From CAVTWJ01 sp964525605 (GTDB lineage: Bacteria > Oederibacteriota > Muellerivitia > Muellerivitales > Muellerivitaceae), in contig CAZGKT010000006.1 in NCBI GenBank assembly GCA_964525605.1, forward strand, positions 1-64,000: a stretch of DNA of 64,000 nt, read 5' to 3'. Numbering within the stretch: the stretch's first letter is position 1; each line of letters starts with the position of its first letter. A program made the position numbers and the translations under genes. The notes beneath the pieces were generated by a model that did no database searches, had not been told where the DNA came from, and was given only the letters and a program-made list of their open reading frames with translations. Below are positions 51,526 to 59,612 of the stretch, in pieces.

Positions 51526-51666
51526 TTAGGCCCAGGCCGGCAAGGGGAAAACGGAAAGAAGGCAGAGGACGAGTAAGGTACCAAGAAAATAAATCCCATC
51601 GATTCGCGAAAACCCATTTTTCAAATCGGAAGTAGTTGGTTTCCTGGATAGCGATTGGGATTTCAT
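51526..51666 (-). pseudogene. Remnant (46 codons) of a paralogue of the glycosyltransferase at 48327-50255
   Basis: From ATG 51666 to TAA 51526 the frame reads MKSQSLSRKPTTSDLKNG..., and ends LCLLSVFPLPAWA. The first 46 residues of the intact gene start MKSQQLSREQTASDFKNG and read LYLLSIFTLPSWA at the same place, after which it runs on for 600 residues. The copies also match at the DNA level over about 50 bp around the start. So this is a truncated duplicate, not a chance frame. The rest of the copy is gone; the Fic gene begins 95 bp downstream. The 329-bp gap (51432-51760) holds nothing else I can support. Confidence 0.82.
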
Positions 51667-51760
51667 TTGGCCATATTCTAATGGCCTTTTAGGTTGTCCA
51701 AGCCGCGTTCCATCGAGGACAAAATTTCTCCAGAAAATTCATACCCTACCTGTTAATCAT

Positions 51761-53275
51761 TTAAAAACATAATGCCGCGTCCAGATCAAGGCCCAGGAGG
51801 GTAGGGGTGTCATTAGGAGTGGTGGGCGTGAAAGTGGGTTGTTCGCACCAAACCATTCCGTCCATTCGAAAGCCCTTATTCTCATACCCAATGCCCGCCG
51901 TTCCCATAAGGCCGCTGAGCGATTGATTGGGATCAAGCCCAAAATAGCCATCGTTGGCACCATTTTGGCAGGGGTTCTGGGCGTTCTCTTCAACAATCCC
52001 CAACCGAATAGACCAATTCTCGGCGACCCATTTTTCACCGCCAAAGCCGAAACGAAAGATGTAATCATTTGAAAGCAAACCAACGGGGGAATTATCGGGT
52101 GTCGAAGTGATTCCATACCAATTCAACTGGATCCCTAAGGTTAAGTCTTTTTTCCATTCAAGCCCGACACCCCCTTGGAAGTTGTAAGACATCACCGACA
52201 TATTGCCTCCCGAACTGCCATCCGGCTGCCAGTAAGATGTTTGGGAAGACGTCAGTTGAAAAAGAGCCCCATGGTTGAAACTAAAAGGGTGGGGATTGCC
52301 TGGGTCGACTAACGGCATTCTCCACTTATAGAGAACTGCAACATTTTCCACGCTGATATTTTCGGTCTTAAAGTAAGGTGTGCTGATTTGGTTGGTATCG
52401 CCGTTAATAACACCCAATTCATCGGTTTGGTTTTGTAAAGATAACAAAATTCCGCCTTGGAAAGCGCCTGGGACTTCAACAAATAAGCAGGGTTCAAACA
52501 CCGAATTGGAGGATTTCAAAATCGTCTCAAATGGATTGATAGAAATTGAACCGACTGTCTGCGGGGTCATGATATTGAATGAAAAGGTCCCCCCCAGCCT
52601 TAACCAAACGGGGTGCTCCTCTTCACCTAGTGGAAAGTTAACCAATAATCCCGAGTTCAAGTTACCAGATGAACTGTTTGTTTGAGTGGAAGAACCTATC
52701 GCTGGTATTGTCGGATTGGAACTAATCTGTTCGTTTCCTCCACTTTCTGAAAATTGAAGCTCCGTACCCAGGGTCAAGGGACCCAGTTCCTTCGCGGCCC
52801 GCACCAACTCCTGGCCGCCTTGGGTCGCATTTGCAACCGAGAGCAAGCCATTATCGGTCGACTGGATATCGTTAAATCCTCCGGTGGCTTGAAAAGCCCA
52901 TTGGTCCGGGGTGACGTAGAGAAAGCCTTGGTATTGGTTACCGGCTGTGGGGTTCATGGGGGCGAGTGTGTTGTTTAAGTTTGGAAATGTTGGAATAAAT
53001 CCGGAAGAAATCCCGAAATGCGTCTCGTTATACGCGTTGTTGGGTTGGGCGAGGTTAATCAAGGGAAGATTCATCCCAATGCTTCCCCCGACAGGCAGCA
53101 ACGCCATCCCGGCGGGATTACCCAGGTTATAGGGGGTAATTTCGGTGGTTTCGTCCGAGAGAACCAGGCTTAATCCGCCGGTCGAATCGACCCGCACATC
53201 CGAAGCGTTTGCCAGATTAGGCCATGAACCCAACAATAACCCGACAATTCCCAAGACCCATAGAAACATTTTCAT
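51761..53275 (-). CDS. Putative outer-membrane beta-barrel protein
   Basis: The 504-residue protein has a signal peptide from MKMFLWVLGIVGLLLGSW, cleaved after ANA. It has alternating hydrophobic/polar strands with aromatic girdle residues throughout, and ends in Phe, the common barrel C-terminus. Stretches such as LVLSDETTEITPYNLGNPAGMAL near the N-terminus and ANDGYFGLDPNQSLSGLMGTAGIGYENKGF recall transporter or OmpP1/FadL-like or PorV-like barrels, but I do not recognise the family. The start is at 53275; a longer in-frame start at 53338 would put 21 residues before the signal peptide. It follows the AT-rich gene by 63 bp. Confidence 0.68.
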   Translation of the reverse strand: MKMFLWVLGIVGLLLGSWPNLANASDVRVDSTGGLSLVLSDETTEITPYNLGNPAGMALLPVGGSIGMNLPLINLAQPNNAYNETHFGISSGFIPTFPNLNNTLAPMNPTAGNQYQGFLYVTPDQWAFQATGGFNDIQSTDNGLLSVANATQGGQELVRAAKELGPLTLGTELQFSESGGNEQISSNPTIPAIGSSTQTNSSSGNLNSGLLVNFPLGEEEHPVWLRLGGTFSFNIMTPQTVGSISINPFETILKSSNSVFEPCLFVEVPGAFQGGILLSLQNQTDELGVINGDTNQISTPYFKTENISVENVAVLYKWRMPLVDPGNPHPFSFNHGALFQLTSSQTSYWQPDGSSGGNMSVMSYNFQGGVGLEWKKDLTLGIQLNWYGITSTPDNSPVGLLSNDYIFRFGFGGEKWVAENWSIRLGIVEENAQNPCQNGANDGYFGLDPNQSLSGLMGTAGIGYENKGFRMDGMVWCEQPTFTPTTPNDTPTLLGLDLDAALCF

Positions 53276-53338
53276 ATTGTCCAAAAGGCCCTCGCCGTCG
53301 CGGACAATTCTTAACGTTAACCACTCAGAACGAAACAT

Positions 53339-54325
53339 CTATTCGTCACCCCAGTCACAAACTTTACCTGTTTTTAAATCAATACTTTTATTTGTTTCTC
53401 CACCACTTCTAGTTATAAGTCGAACAATACCTGCGTTTGCATCGGGTTTTAAGTAATAGGAATGTTGTAAATCATTTTCCCAAAGTTTCGAACCAGAAAA
53501 ATCATACCCGGTATAAGTTGTATCTGAATCCGATAAAAATTTAACCACAAGCAAAACCTTCTCTTTGCTATCAACTAAAACTACCGATGTTTTTAAGGGG
53601 AGATTCTTTTTCTGAAAAAGGGCATTCCCTTCAATGTTCAAAAGGGTCAACTCATGAAATCGGTCCCCCGTTCTTTCCAAAGCAATAAACTCACCGTCAC
53701 TCGAGGCATTAAACTTGAATCCAAAACTTGGCTCATCATCCATATTCTCGTCAGGCACATGTTTTTCAGCACGATTTGAATATGTATTAACGAATACTTC
53801 TTTTCCATCCTTAGAACATTTTTTTAATACTCCTTCGTACCCATAAATCAAAAGGGCTTGTTTTTTTTCTTCATTCCAGTAGGTCTGCACTTCACTATCA
53901 TTCTTCTTTTCCCAAAGAACATTTCCTTGGTTATCCAGGATCACAGTGCTTGTTTTTATTTTGTCCTTCTCCGAATATAGGCAAGACAAGCAAAGATAAT
54001 TATCGAAATCTTTTATATAGAAGTTTGAGTGCTTTGTACTAGTCAAAGAAACATCGTACGATCTATAACTACCTGTTTTTTTATCAAGAAAATATATTTT
54101 GGTTATTTCATAATCGATAAAATTTTTGACGCTTTTATTTTGAGTCTCTACCACGTAGATATTTCCATGGAAGATATTCTTTAGTTTTTCGCCTGATTTC
54201 AAAAAAGTCGGACGTTCTGGGTTTCCCCCTCGACTCAAAGAAAAAACCGCTAACAATACCGAAATACAAATGAAATAACCCACTGGTAGAAAAATATATT
54301 TTTTAATGGTTCTAGGCACAAACAT
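53339..54325 (-). CDS. AT-rich orphan: membrane-anchored protein with propeller-like repeats
   Basis: The 328-residue product starts MFVPRTIKKYIFLPVGYF and is anchored by one N-terminal segment (FLPVGYFICISVLLAVFSL). The rest is beta-rich with repeated SDG/D-x-G-N patterns (ILDNQGNVLWEKK, CSKDGKEVFVNTY, SSDGEFIALERTGD, DFSGSKLWENDL), like a loose WD/PQQ-type propeller. No family was recognised. GAGG lies five bases before ATG 54325; a TTG at 54346 is an alternative. Its base composition is clearly richer in A and T, with AAA, AAT and TTT codons, than any neighbour, which suggests recent transfer. Confidence 0.7.
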   Translation of the reverse strand: MFVPRTIKKYIFLPVGYFICISVLLAVFSLSRGGNPERPTFLKSGEKLKNIFHGNIYVVETQNKSVKNFIDYEITKIYFLDKKTGSYRSYDVSLTSTKHSNFYIKDFDNYLCLSCLYSEKDKIKTSTVILDNQGNVLWEKKNDSEVQTYWNEEKKQALLIYGYEGVLKKCSKDGKEVFVNTYSNRAEKHVPDENMDDEPSFGFKFNASSDGEFIALERTGDRFHELTLLNIEGNALFQKKNLPLKTSVVLVDSKEKVLLVVKFLSDSDTTYTGYDFSGSKLWENDLQHSYYLKPDANAGIVRLITRSGGETNKSIDLKTGKVCDWGDE

Positions 54326-54392
54326 AAAACCTCTTTTGCTAAACAATTACCTGTCCACGATGAATCCGCATCGTGAACAACAAAGAGCTACA

Positions 54393-55358
54393 TCACATAC
54401 TATTTAAGCAATCGACAAGCATGTCCATGATGGGTCGTGGTTTAAATCCCAGTTCCCTCTCCGCCTTTGTGGAATTAAAAAACGCCTTGGAACATAAAAG
54501 GGTTGCGATTTCTGGGGTGATCTCGGGTCTTTTGCCACTGAAGCTCGACAATAGTTGGGCGGTCCAGGCGTAAACCTTCAGCATCCCCGCGGGTACCGCT
54601 TTGACCTTGTGCGGTAGCCCACAGATTTCTTCAATGGTCCTGAATATTTCAGGGTAAGTCGCGTCCGTCCCCGCCAGGATGTAATTCTCGCCCTTTTTCC
54701 CCTTTTCAAAAGCCGTCACATGGGCCTTGGCCGCTTCGACCGCGTGGACGAAAGAGCCGGCCCCCGGGGGCGAGCCGGGCATGTTGCCTTCCTTGACCCT
54801 CATCAACGACTTTCCCCAATGTTCCCGGTCGAAAGGGCCGATGATGTTGGCGGGATTCAGGATGACCGCGTCCAGGCCCTCTTGAACGGCTTTCTGAACC
54901 TCCGCCTCGGCCTGGGCCTTGGTTCGAAAGTAACCGATATGGGATTTCAAACCCTCGTGGGGGAAATTTTCATCCGCCCGGCTTTGGGGAAAGCCATAGA
55001 CGGCCACGGACGAGGTGTGAATGAAACGCCGTACCTTTCGTTTCATGGAAATGTTCAACAGGGTCTTGGTGGCCTGAACGTTGTCCTGCTCCATCTGGGC
55101 GTCATCCCCGCGCCAAAAGCTCACACAGGCCGCCACGTGAAAGACGGCGTCCGTATGGTCGGGGATGGCGGTCAGGATGGATTCGTGCTGGGAGAAGGAA
55201 CCGGCTTTCAAATGGATGGGCAGACCCTTCAAGCGCCACAGGTCCGAACTGGCGCGGTGAAAGGCGGTGACATCCCAACCCTGGGCCAGGAGTTCCCGAA
55301 CCAGGTTGGCGCCTAGAAAGCCTGTTGCGCCGGTGACGAAGGCTATTTTTTTAGGCAA
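54393..55358 (-). CDS. NAD(P)-dependent epimerase/dehydratase, dihydroflavonol-reductase-like
   Basis: The 321-residue extended SDR has the Rossmann loop FVTGATGFLGANLVRELLAQG, FHVAACVSFWRGDD, HTSSVAVYG (catalytic Ser) and YFRTKAQAE, whose Tyr and Lys are the active pair. LNPANIIGPFD follows. This is the 3-beta-HSD/DFR-type subgroup; substrates may be sugars, sterols or hopanoid-type molecules. The start is a TTG with GGGAGGG upstream. Another SDR gene lies upstream on the same strand, separated by an 87-bp gap that holds a GC hairpin. Confidence 0.85.
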   Translation of the reverse strand: MPKKIAFVTGATGFLGANLVRELLAQGWDVTAFHRASSDLWRLKGLPIHLKAGSFSQHESILTAIPDHTDAVFHVAACVSFWRGDDAQMEQDNVQATKTLLNISMKRKVRRFIHTSSVAVYGFPQSRADENFPHEGLKSHIGYFRTKAQAEAEVQKAVQEGLDAVILNPANIIGPFDREHWGKSLMRVKEGNMPGSPPGAGSFVHAVEAAKAHVTAFEKGKKGENYILAGTDATYPEIFRTIEEICGLPHKVKAVPAGMLKVYAWTAQLLSSFSGKRPEITPEIATLLCSKAFFNSTKAERELGFKPRPIMDMLVDCLNSM

Positions 55359-55403
55359 GTGATTCCCTCCCGCTAAACAACATTAAGAAACCCCTCACCC
55401 TGA

Positions 55404-55426
55404 CCCTCTCCCTCAAGGGGAGAGGG
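55404..55426. repeat. GC-rich hairpin of the CCCTCTCCC/GGGAGAGGG type
   Basis: CCCTCTCCC (55404-55412) pairs perfectly with GGGAGAGGG (55418-55426), preceded by CCCTCACCCTGA. It resembles the CCCTCACCCTAACCCTCTCCC-type repeats found in many bacteria. No T-run follows on the minus strand, so it is not a canonical terminator. Confidence 0.6.
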
Positions 55427-55445
55427 AATCAGGATCTAACAAAAC

Positions 55446-56282
55446 TCACTTTTTCTGAATCTTGCTCCAGAAGGGATCTTTCTTCTTGGCCATTTCCATA
55501 TAGAGGTCGTAATGTTCGGGAAGGAAACGGGCCAGGCAGTCGATGAGCTGGGCATCCAGGCCGATGAGAACGCGTTGACTTCCCTTCTTGATGCCCTTCA
55601 CTATTTTTTCCGCCGCTTGAGCGGGCGTGCTTTTGAGGTGGGCTTCCATGTCTTCCCGCCCTTGGTTCTTCTCTTGCGGGGTCAGGTGATATTCGTTTCG
55701 GGAAGCCTTATGGATTCCGGTTTTAACCCCGCCGGGGAAAACCAGGGTCACGACCACTTTCGTTTCTTCCATTTCCTGACGCAGGGCCTCGGTAAAACCC
55801 CGCACCGCGAACTTGCTGGCGCTGTAAGCCGACTGGCCGTAAAAGCCGATGAGCCCCAGGGCGCTGGAAACATTCACCAGGGAGGCTTCGGGCCGCCCCA
55901 AAAGCTGAGGCAAAAAAGCCTGGGTGTTGTGCACCGTACCCCAGAAGTTGACGTCCATCATCCATTTCAAGGTCTCATAGCTGGTATCGGCGGCCATCCC
56001 GTAGGCGTTCACCCCGGCGTTGTTGATGAGGATGTCGGCTGGGCCCACTTTTCGTTCGACGGCGGAAGCGAAATGCTCGACTGCCTTGCGATCTGAGACA
56101 TCCATGGCCCAGATTTGGGCTTCTACGCCTTGAAGGAGGGAAACCGTTTCTTTCAAACCGTCCATGTTCTTATCGGCCAGGGCCAGGGTGGACCCTTCTT
56201 TCGCCAGGGCCTGCGCCAGGGCGCGCCCAATGCCCGATCCCGCGCCAGTCACCACCGCCACTTTGCCCTTAAGCGACTTCAT
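55446..56282 (-). CDS. Short-chain dehydrogenase/reductase (classical SDR)
   Basis: The 278-residue protein has VAVVTGAGSGIGRALAQALA (TGxxxGxG), ILINNAGVNAYG (NNAG), the Ser of VNVSSALGLIGF, and YSASKFAV with the catalytic Tyr and Lys. It looks like an acyl- or hydroxy-compound dehydrogenase (DltE/YqjQ-type); the substrate is unknown. GGAGGT five bases before ATG 56282 decides the start over the in-frame 56297. It is divergent from the downstream glycan operon, with a palindromic repeat between. Confidence 0.87.
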   Translation of the reverse strand: MKSLKGKVAVVTGAGSGIGRALAQALAKEGSTLALADKNMDGLKETVSLLQGVEAQIWAMDVSDRKAVEHFASAVERKVGPADILINNAGVNAYGMAADTSYETLKWMMDVNFWGTVHNTQAFLPQLLGRPEASLVNVSSALGLIGFYGQSAYSASKFAVRGFTEALRQEMEETKVVVTLVFPGGVKTGIHKASRNEYHLTPQEKNQGREDMEAHLKSTPAQAAEKIVKGIKKGSQRVLIGLDAQLIDCLARFLPEHYDLYMEMAKKKDPFWSKIQKK

Positions 56283-56311
56283 TTCCGACCTCCTCATTTA
56301 AAGACACTTAT

Positions 56312-56413
56312 TACCGCGGAGACGCGAAGGATACCGAGAAAACAAACGTCACAATAGAATGGAATTCAACAAATCCTGATCGTTTTTGCTTTTCTCCGCG
56401 CCTTCGCGGTGAA
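56312..56413. repeat. Interspersed palindromic repeat, ACCGCGGAGACGCG family, copy 2
   Basis: Left arm TACCGCGGAGACGCGAAGGA (from 56312) and right arm TTCTCCGCGCCTTCGCGGTGAA (to 56413) are inverted repeats, the same family as 28743-28834. The centre is AT-rich. It lies between divergent genes and may affect their promoters. Confidence 0.8.
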
Positions 56414-56522
56414 ATGGTTTGTTAAAACCTTGAAGATTATCCTCCAAGACCGGGATTGGGGGAGAGGGTTTATTTGTGAACGTTGCCTGGTGCATAGTTC
56501 TGATACAATTTTCCCCTAAATC

Positions 56523-57620
56523 ATGAAACAAAAGCCCTCTAAACAAAAAGCTCGAAAAAGATACCTCATCCTTTCCTCGAAAGGTTGGGGAACCGGCTGT
56601 GCCCTGCGAGCCTTTTATATCGCCGAAGCCTTGCGGCGAAAGGGCCATACCGTTCATTTCCCTTCGCCCCTTCCCACCTTGCCCGGTTGGATCGACATGG
56701 GCCTTTCGACCTTTTATTACTTTATTTATTCCCTCTTCGTCTGGTCTGACGTGGCCTTTTGCGTCAAACCCTATCCCATGGCCGTTCCCGCCCTTTGGAT
56801 TCAACGCCGCAAGGGCGCCCGGGTGGTCTTTGACGTGGACGACGTGGACTATGCCTATAGCCATGGTCTCTTCCTCAAGTTTCATCAATGGCTTCAAAAG
56901 CCCTGGCCCAACTGGGCCGACCTGGCGACCTACCACAATCCCCTGCTCAAGGAACATCTTCTGAAGGACTTCAAGGTTCGAGCTTCGAGAATTCGGCGTT
57001 TGCCCCAGGGTGTGGATGAAACCATCTTCAATACCCTTCCCCTCAAGACCCAAGACCTTCCCCCCGGAGTGGAATATTGGAAGAGCAAAAGCAAGGGGCC
57101 AGTACTTTGCTTCACCGCCCATTTGAACGTGGCCTGCGACCTTGGGCCGGCGATGGAAGCCTTTCGGCTTCTTTTGAATACGTCCCCTTCTGTCCGCCTT
57201 CTGGTGGCGGGCGGGGGCCCGGACGAAGACAAGTTCATGGACCAGGCTCGGGAGCTTAAGATCAGCAGCTCCGTCTTTTTCACCGGATACCTTTCTCCCC
57301 AAGAGGTGGCCGCTTGTCTGAAATTTTCCGACGCCGTCTTGGTTTACTATTCCGACAATCCCGCCAACCGACACCGGTCTTCCATGAAACTGCGGGAATC
57401 CCTGGCCTGTGGGCTAAAAGTGGTGGCCACAAATATTGGCGAGGCCGCGGCCTGGAAAAAGGGTCTTTATTTATCCCAGGCCGACCCGACTATTTATGCA
57501 AAGACCATTCGGGAGGCGCTTCGGTCCAAAAAACCCCCACAGCAGGCGGCTTTGCTGGTAAAAAAGTGGGGCTGGCAAAATGGTGTGACTGCGCTGGAAG
57601 AGGAAATACCCGGTTCATGA
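56523..57620 (+). CDS. Glycosyltransferase, GT4/GT1-like
   Basis: The 365-residue GT-B protein begins with basic residues and YLILSSKGWGTGCALRAFYIAEAL. The acceptor half has FDVDDVDYAYSHG and RRLPQGVDETIFN. The donor half has LLVAGGGPDEDKFM, FTGYLSPQEVAACLKFSDAVLVYY and SSMKLRESLACGLKVVATNIGEA, where Glu binds the sugar nucleotide. It heads a plus-strand operon with four-base overlaps throughout. The surface glycan it builds is not known. The minus-strand frame across it is a shadow. Confidence 0.85.
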   Translation: MKQKPSKQKARKRYLILSSKGWGTGCALRAFYIAEALRRKGHTVHFPSPLPTLPGWIDMGLSTFYYFIYSLFVWSDVAFCVKPYPMAVPALWIQRRKGARVVFDVDDVDYAYSHGLFLKFHQWLQKPWPNWADLATYHNPLLKEHLLKDFKVRASRIRRLPQGVDETIFNTLPLKTQDLPPGVEYWKSKSKGPVLCFTAHLNVACDLGPAMEAFRLLLNTSPSVRLLVAGGGPDEDKFMDQARELKISSSVFFTGYLSPQEVAACLKFSDAVLVYYSDNPANRHRSSMKLRESLACGLKVVATNIGEAAAWKKGLYLSQADPTIYAKTIREALRSKKPPQQAALLVKKWGWQNGVTALEEEIPGS

Positions 57621-58591
57621 AACAACTACGCCCCTACGCCTTCATCATCGGCCTTTCCCTTTATGTATTTATGATTTCCCGATTGGACCTTCACGCTTCC
57701 TGGGACCGGCTGAAAACCCTGGATTGGAAACTTTTTCTTTTGGCCTTGTTGATCGGGGTACCTGAGGTGCTGTTCAAATCGTTACGCCTGAAATCCTTCG
57801 TGACCAAGTCTGGCTCTCATATCTCCCTGAAAAAGTCGGTGATCTCTTTTATGTCGGGCCAGCCCCTGGCCGCTGTCACTCCGGGAAAACTGGGGGACGT
57901 GACGCGCATCGTGCTCTTGAGCCGGTACGGGCGCATTTCCACGCCCACCGCCCTGGCCGTGCATGTGGCGGACCGGCTTTACGACCTGGCGGCCATTGTG
58001 CTCTTGGCCGTCATCGGGCTGGTTTCCTTCCTCACCCAGTCCCAGGTCCAGGGCCCGGCACTGGCTACGGTTATCGGCATCCTCGCGGGCATGTTCCTCA
58101 TCCTCGTTCTCTTGAACCCTCGCTGGATGAAATACGTTTTGAACCCTCTCATGTCCGGGATTTTATCCAAGAAGATGGCCGACCAGCTTTCCCACCACAC
58201 CAAGGAGTTTTACAACAAACTTCATGCGCTCCTGGTTCCATCCTTCAGCCTATTCGGCCCCTTCGGTCTTTCTTTTCTGGCATGGGAAACCGCCATTTTT
58301 AGAAACTGTGTGCTGGCCCTGGCGCTGGGATTGCCCCTTTCCTACCTTAAATTCGTACTCTTGGTCCCCGTAATGGTCGTGGTAGAATTGCTCCCGATTT
58401 CAATCCTTGGCTTCGGTCCCCGGGAGGCGGCTCTCTTCATGCTCTTCACGACCCCCACCCTGCATCAGGAAGACCTGGCCGTATTTTCTCTGTTGATGGT
58501 CGTGGCAGGCCCCATCTTCATCAGCCTCATGGGCATCCCCGCCTCGTTCCTCATCTTGCGCAAGCATCCGGAATCCCATGAACCAGCCTGA
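57617..58591 (+). CDS. Flippase-like membrane protein (UPF0104/LPG_synthase_TM family)
   Basis: The 324-residue protein has about eight membrane helices and the family segments VISFMSGQPLAAVTPGKLGDVTRIVLLSR, VADRLYDLAAIVLLAVIGL and VVELLPISILGFGPREAALF. The family is related to the membrane half of lysylphosphatidylglycerol synthase (AglD/YbhN); members are linked to lipid-linked glycan transfer or flipping. The ATG at 57617 overlaps the upstream stop (ATGA); in-frame sequence further upstream belongs to the glycosyltransferase gene. A GT2 gene overlaps its 3' end by 14 bp. Confidence 0.88.
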   Translation: MKQLRPYAFIIGLSLYVFMISRLDLHASWDRLKTLDWKLFLLALLIGVPEVLFKSLRLKSFVTKSGSHISLKKSVISFMSGQPLAAVTPGKLGDVTRIVLLSRYGRISTPTALAVHVADRLYDLAAIVLLAVIGLVSFLTQSQVQGPALATVIGILAGMFLILVLLNPRWMKYVLNPLMSGILSKKMADQLSHHTKEFYNKLHALLVPSFSLFGPFGLSFLAWETAIFRNCVLALALGLPLSYLKFVLLVPVMVVVELLPISILGFGPREAALFMLFTTPTLHQEDLAVFSLLMVVAGPIFISLMGIPASFLILRKHPESHEPA

Positions 58592-59612
58592 TTACGCGGT
58601 CGTTATTGCGGTGGATCACACGGAAAAGGTGATCCCCTCGGTTGAATCCTTTCTCAAGCTTCCACCCCATGAGCGCCCGGCCGAGATCTTCGTCAGCACG
58701 GGCCGCAACCCCTCGCTGCAGCGCAACATCGGCTTGAACCTGTGCAAAAGCCCCCTGATTTACTTTCTCGATGAGGATAGCTGGGTGATTCCGGGAACTC
58801 CCACGCTCTTGATGAGCCATTTTCAGGGCCAAAGGACCGCCGCCGCCGGGGGGCCCAACCTGCCCTACCCCGATTGCTCGAATTTCGAAAAAACCGCCAG
58901 CGGAGTCCTGGCCTCCTGGTTGGGAAGTTTCAAGGTGCGCAACCGCTACGCCTCCATCGGATCGGTCAAGGAAGCCACCGAAAAAGACCTGATCCTCTGC
59001 AACATGATGGTGCGAAAGGACGCATTTCAGAAGGAAGGCGGCTTCCGAACGGACCTCTACCCCAATGAAGAAAACGAGTTCTTGAACCGGCTTCTCCATC
59101 AGGAATACCAGCTCATCTACGACCCCGCCGCGGCCATTTACCGGCCCCGCCGCAAGAATTTCTGGGCCTTCTGCTGGCAGGCCTTCCGGTACGGCCGGGG
59201 CCGAGCCCGACAGATGAAGGTCTATCCTTGCCTGTCCGATTTGGTTCACATGATCCCCTTCTTTTTCGCCGTTTACGTCCTTTCACTTTTTATTCCGTTT
59301 TTGCCCGTTCCTGATTTTCCCTTTAAGGCTTGGTTGGTTTCCCCATTGTGGAGAATCCCTTTCTACCTCTTCCTGGCACTGGCTTTCGGCACGGGCGCTT
59401 CCGTCGTTTCCTGGTTCCGCCACGCGCTGGATTTCATCGGAGTTCCGGTTCTTATCTTTCTCCGCCATTTTTTTTACGGGATCGGTTTATTCGTGGGTCT
59501 GGTGACGCCCATGCCCAAACGGCCGACGGACATTCCCGTGCAGGTTTACCAGGTTAAAATCACGGACAACCGCTACAAACTCACCCCCATTCAAGGGAGT
59601 AAAAACCGGTGA
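58578..59612 (+). CDS. Glycosyltransferase family 2 with C-terminal membrane segments
   Basis: The 344-residue GT-A protein has AVVIAVDHTEKVIPSVESFL near the N-terminus, a nucleotide-binding YFLDEDSWVIPG (DxD-like DED) and LCNMMVRKDAFQKEGGFRTDLYPNEENEFL, where the ENEF stands in place of EDxD/E. Three C-terminal hydrophobic segments (MIPFFFAVYVLSLFIPFLPV; VSPLWRIPFYLFLALAFG; VLIFLRHFFYGIGLFVGLV) anchor it. It starts inside the last 14 bases of the flippase-like gene and its stop overlaps the next start. It probably makes a lipid-linked sugar for the same pathway. Confidence 0.87.
   Translation: MNQPDYAVVIAVDHTEKVIPSVESFLKLPPHERPAEIFVSTGRNPSLQRNIGLNLCKSPLIYFLDEDSWVIPGTPTLLMSHFQGQRTAAAGGPNLPYPDCSNFEKTASGVLASWLGSFKVRNRYASIGSVKEATEKDLILCNMMVRKDAFQKEGGFRTDLYPNEENEFLNRLLHQEYQLIYDPAAAIYRPRRKNFWAFCWQAFRYGRGRARQMKVYPCLSDLVHMIPFFFAVYVLSLFIPFLPVPDFPFKAWLVSPLWRIPFYLFLALAFGTGASVVSWFRHALDFIGVPVLIFLRHFFYGIGLFVGLVTPMPKRPTDIPVQVYQVKITDNRYKLTPIQGSKNR

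Noticed and set aside
56349..57374. 341-codon minus-strand frame opposite the GT4 gene
   Set aside because: Shadow of a well-supported glycosyltransferase; no homology or start signal.
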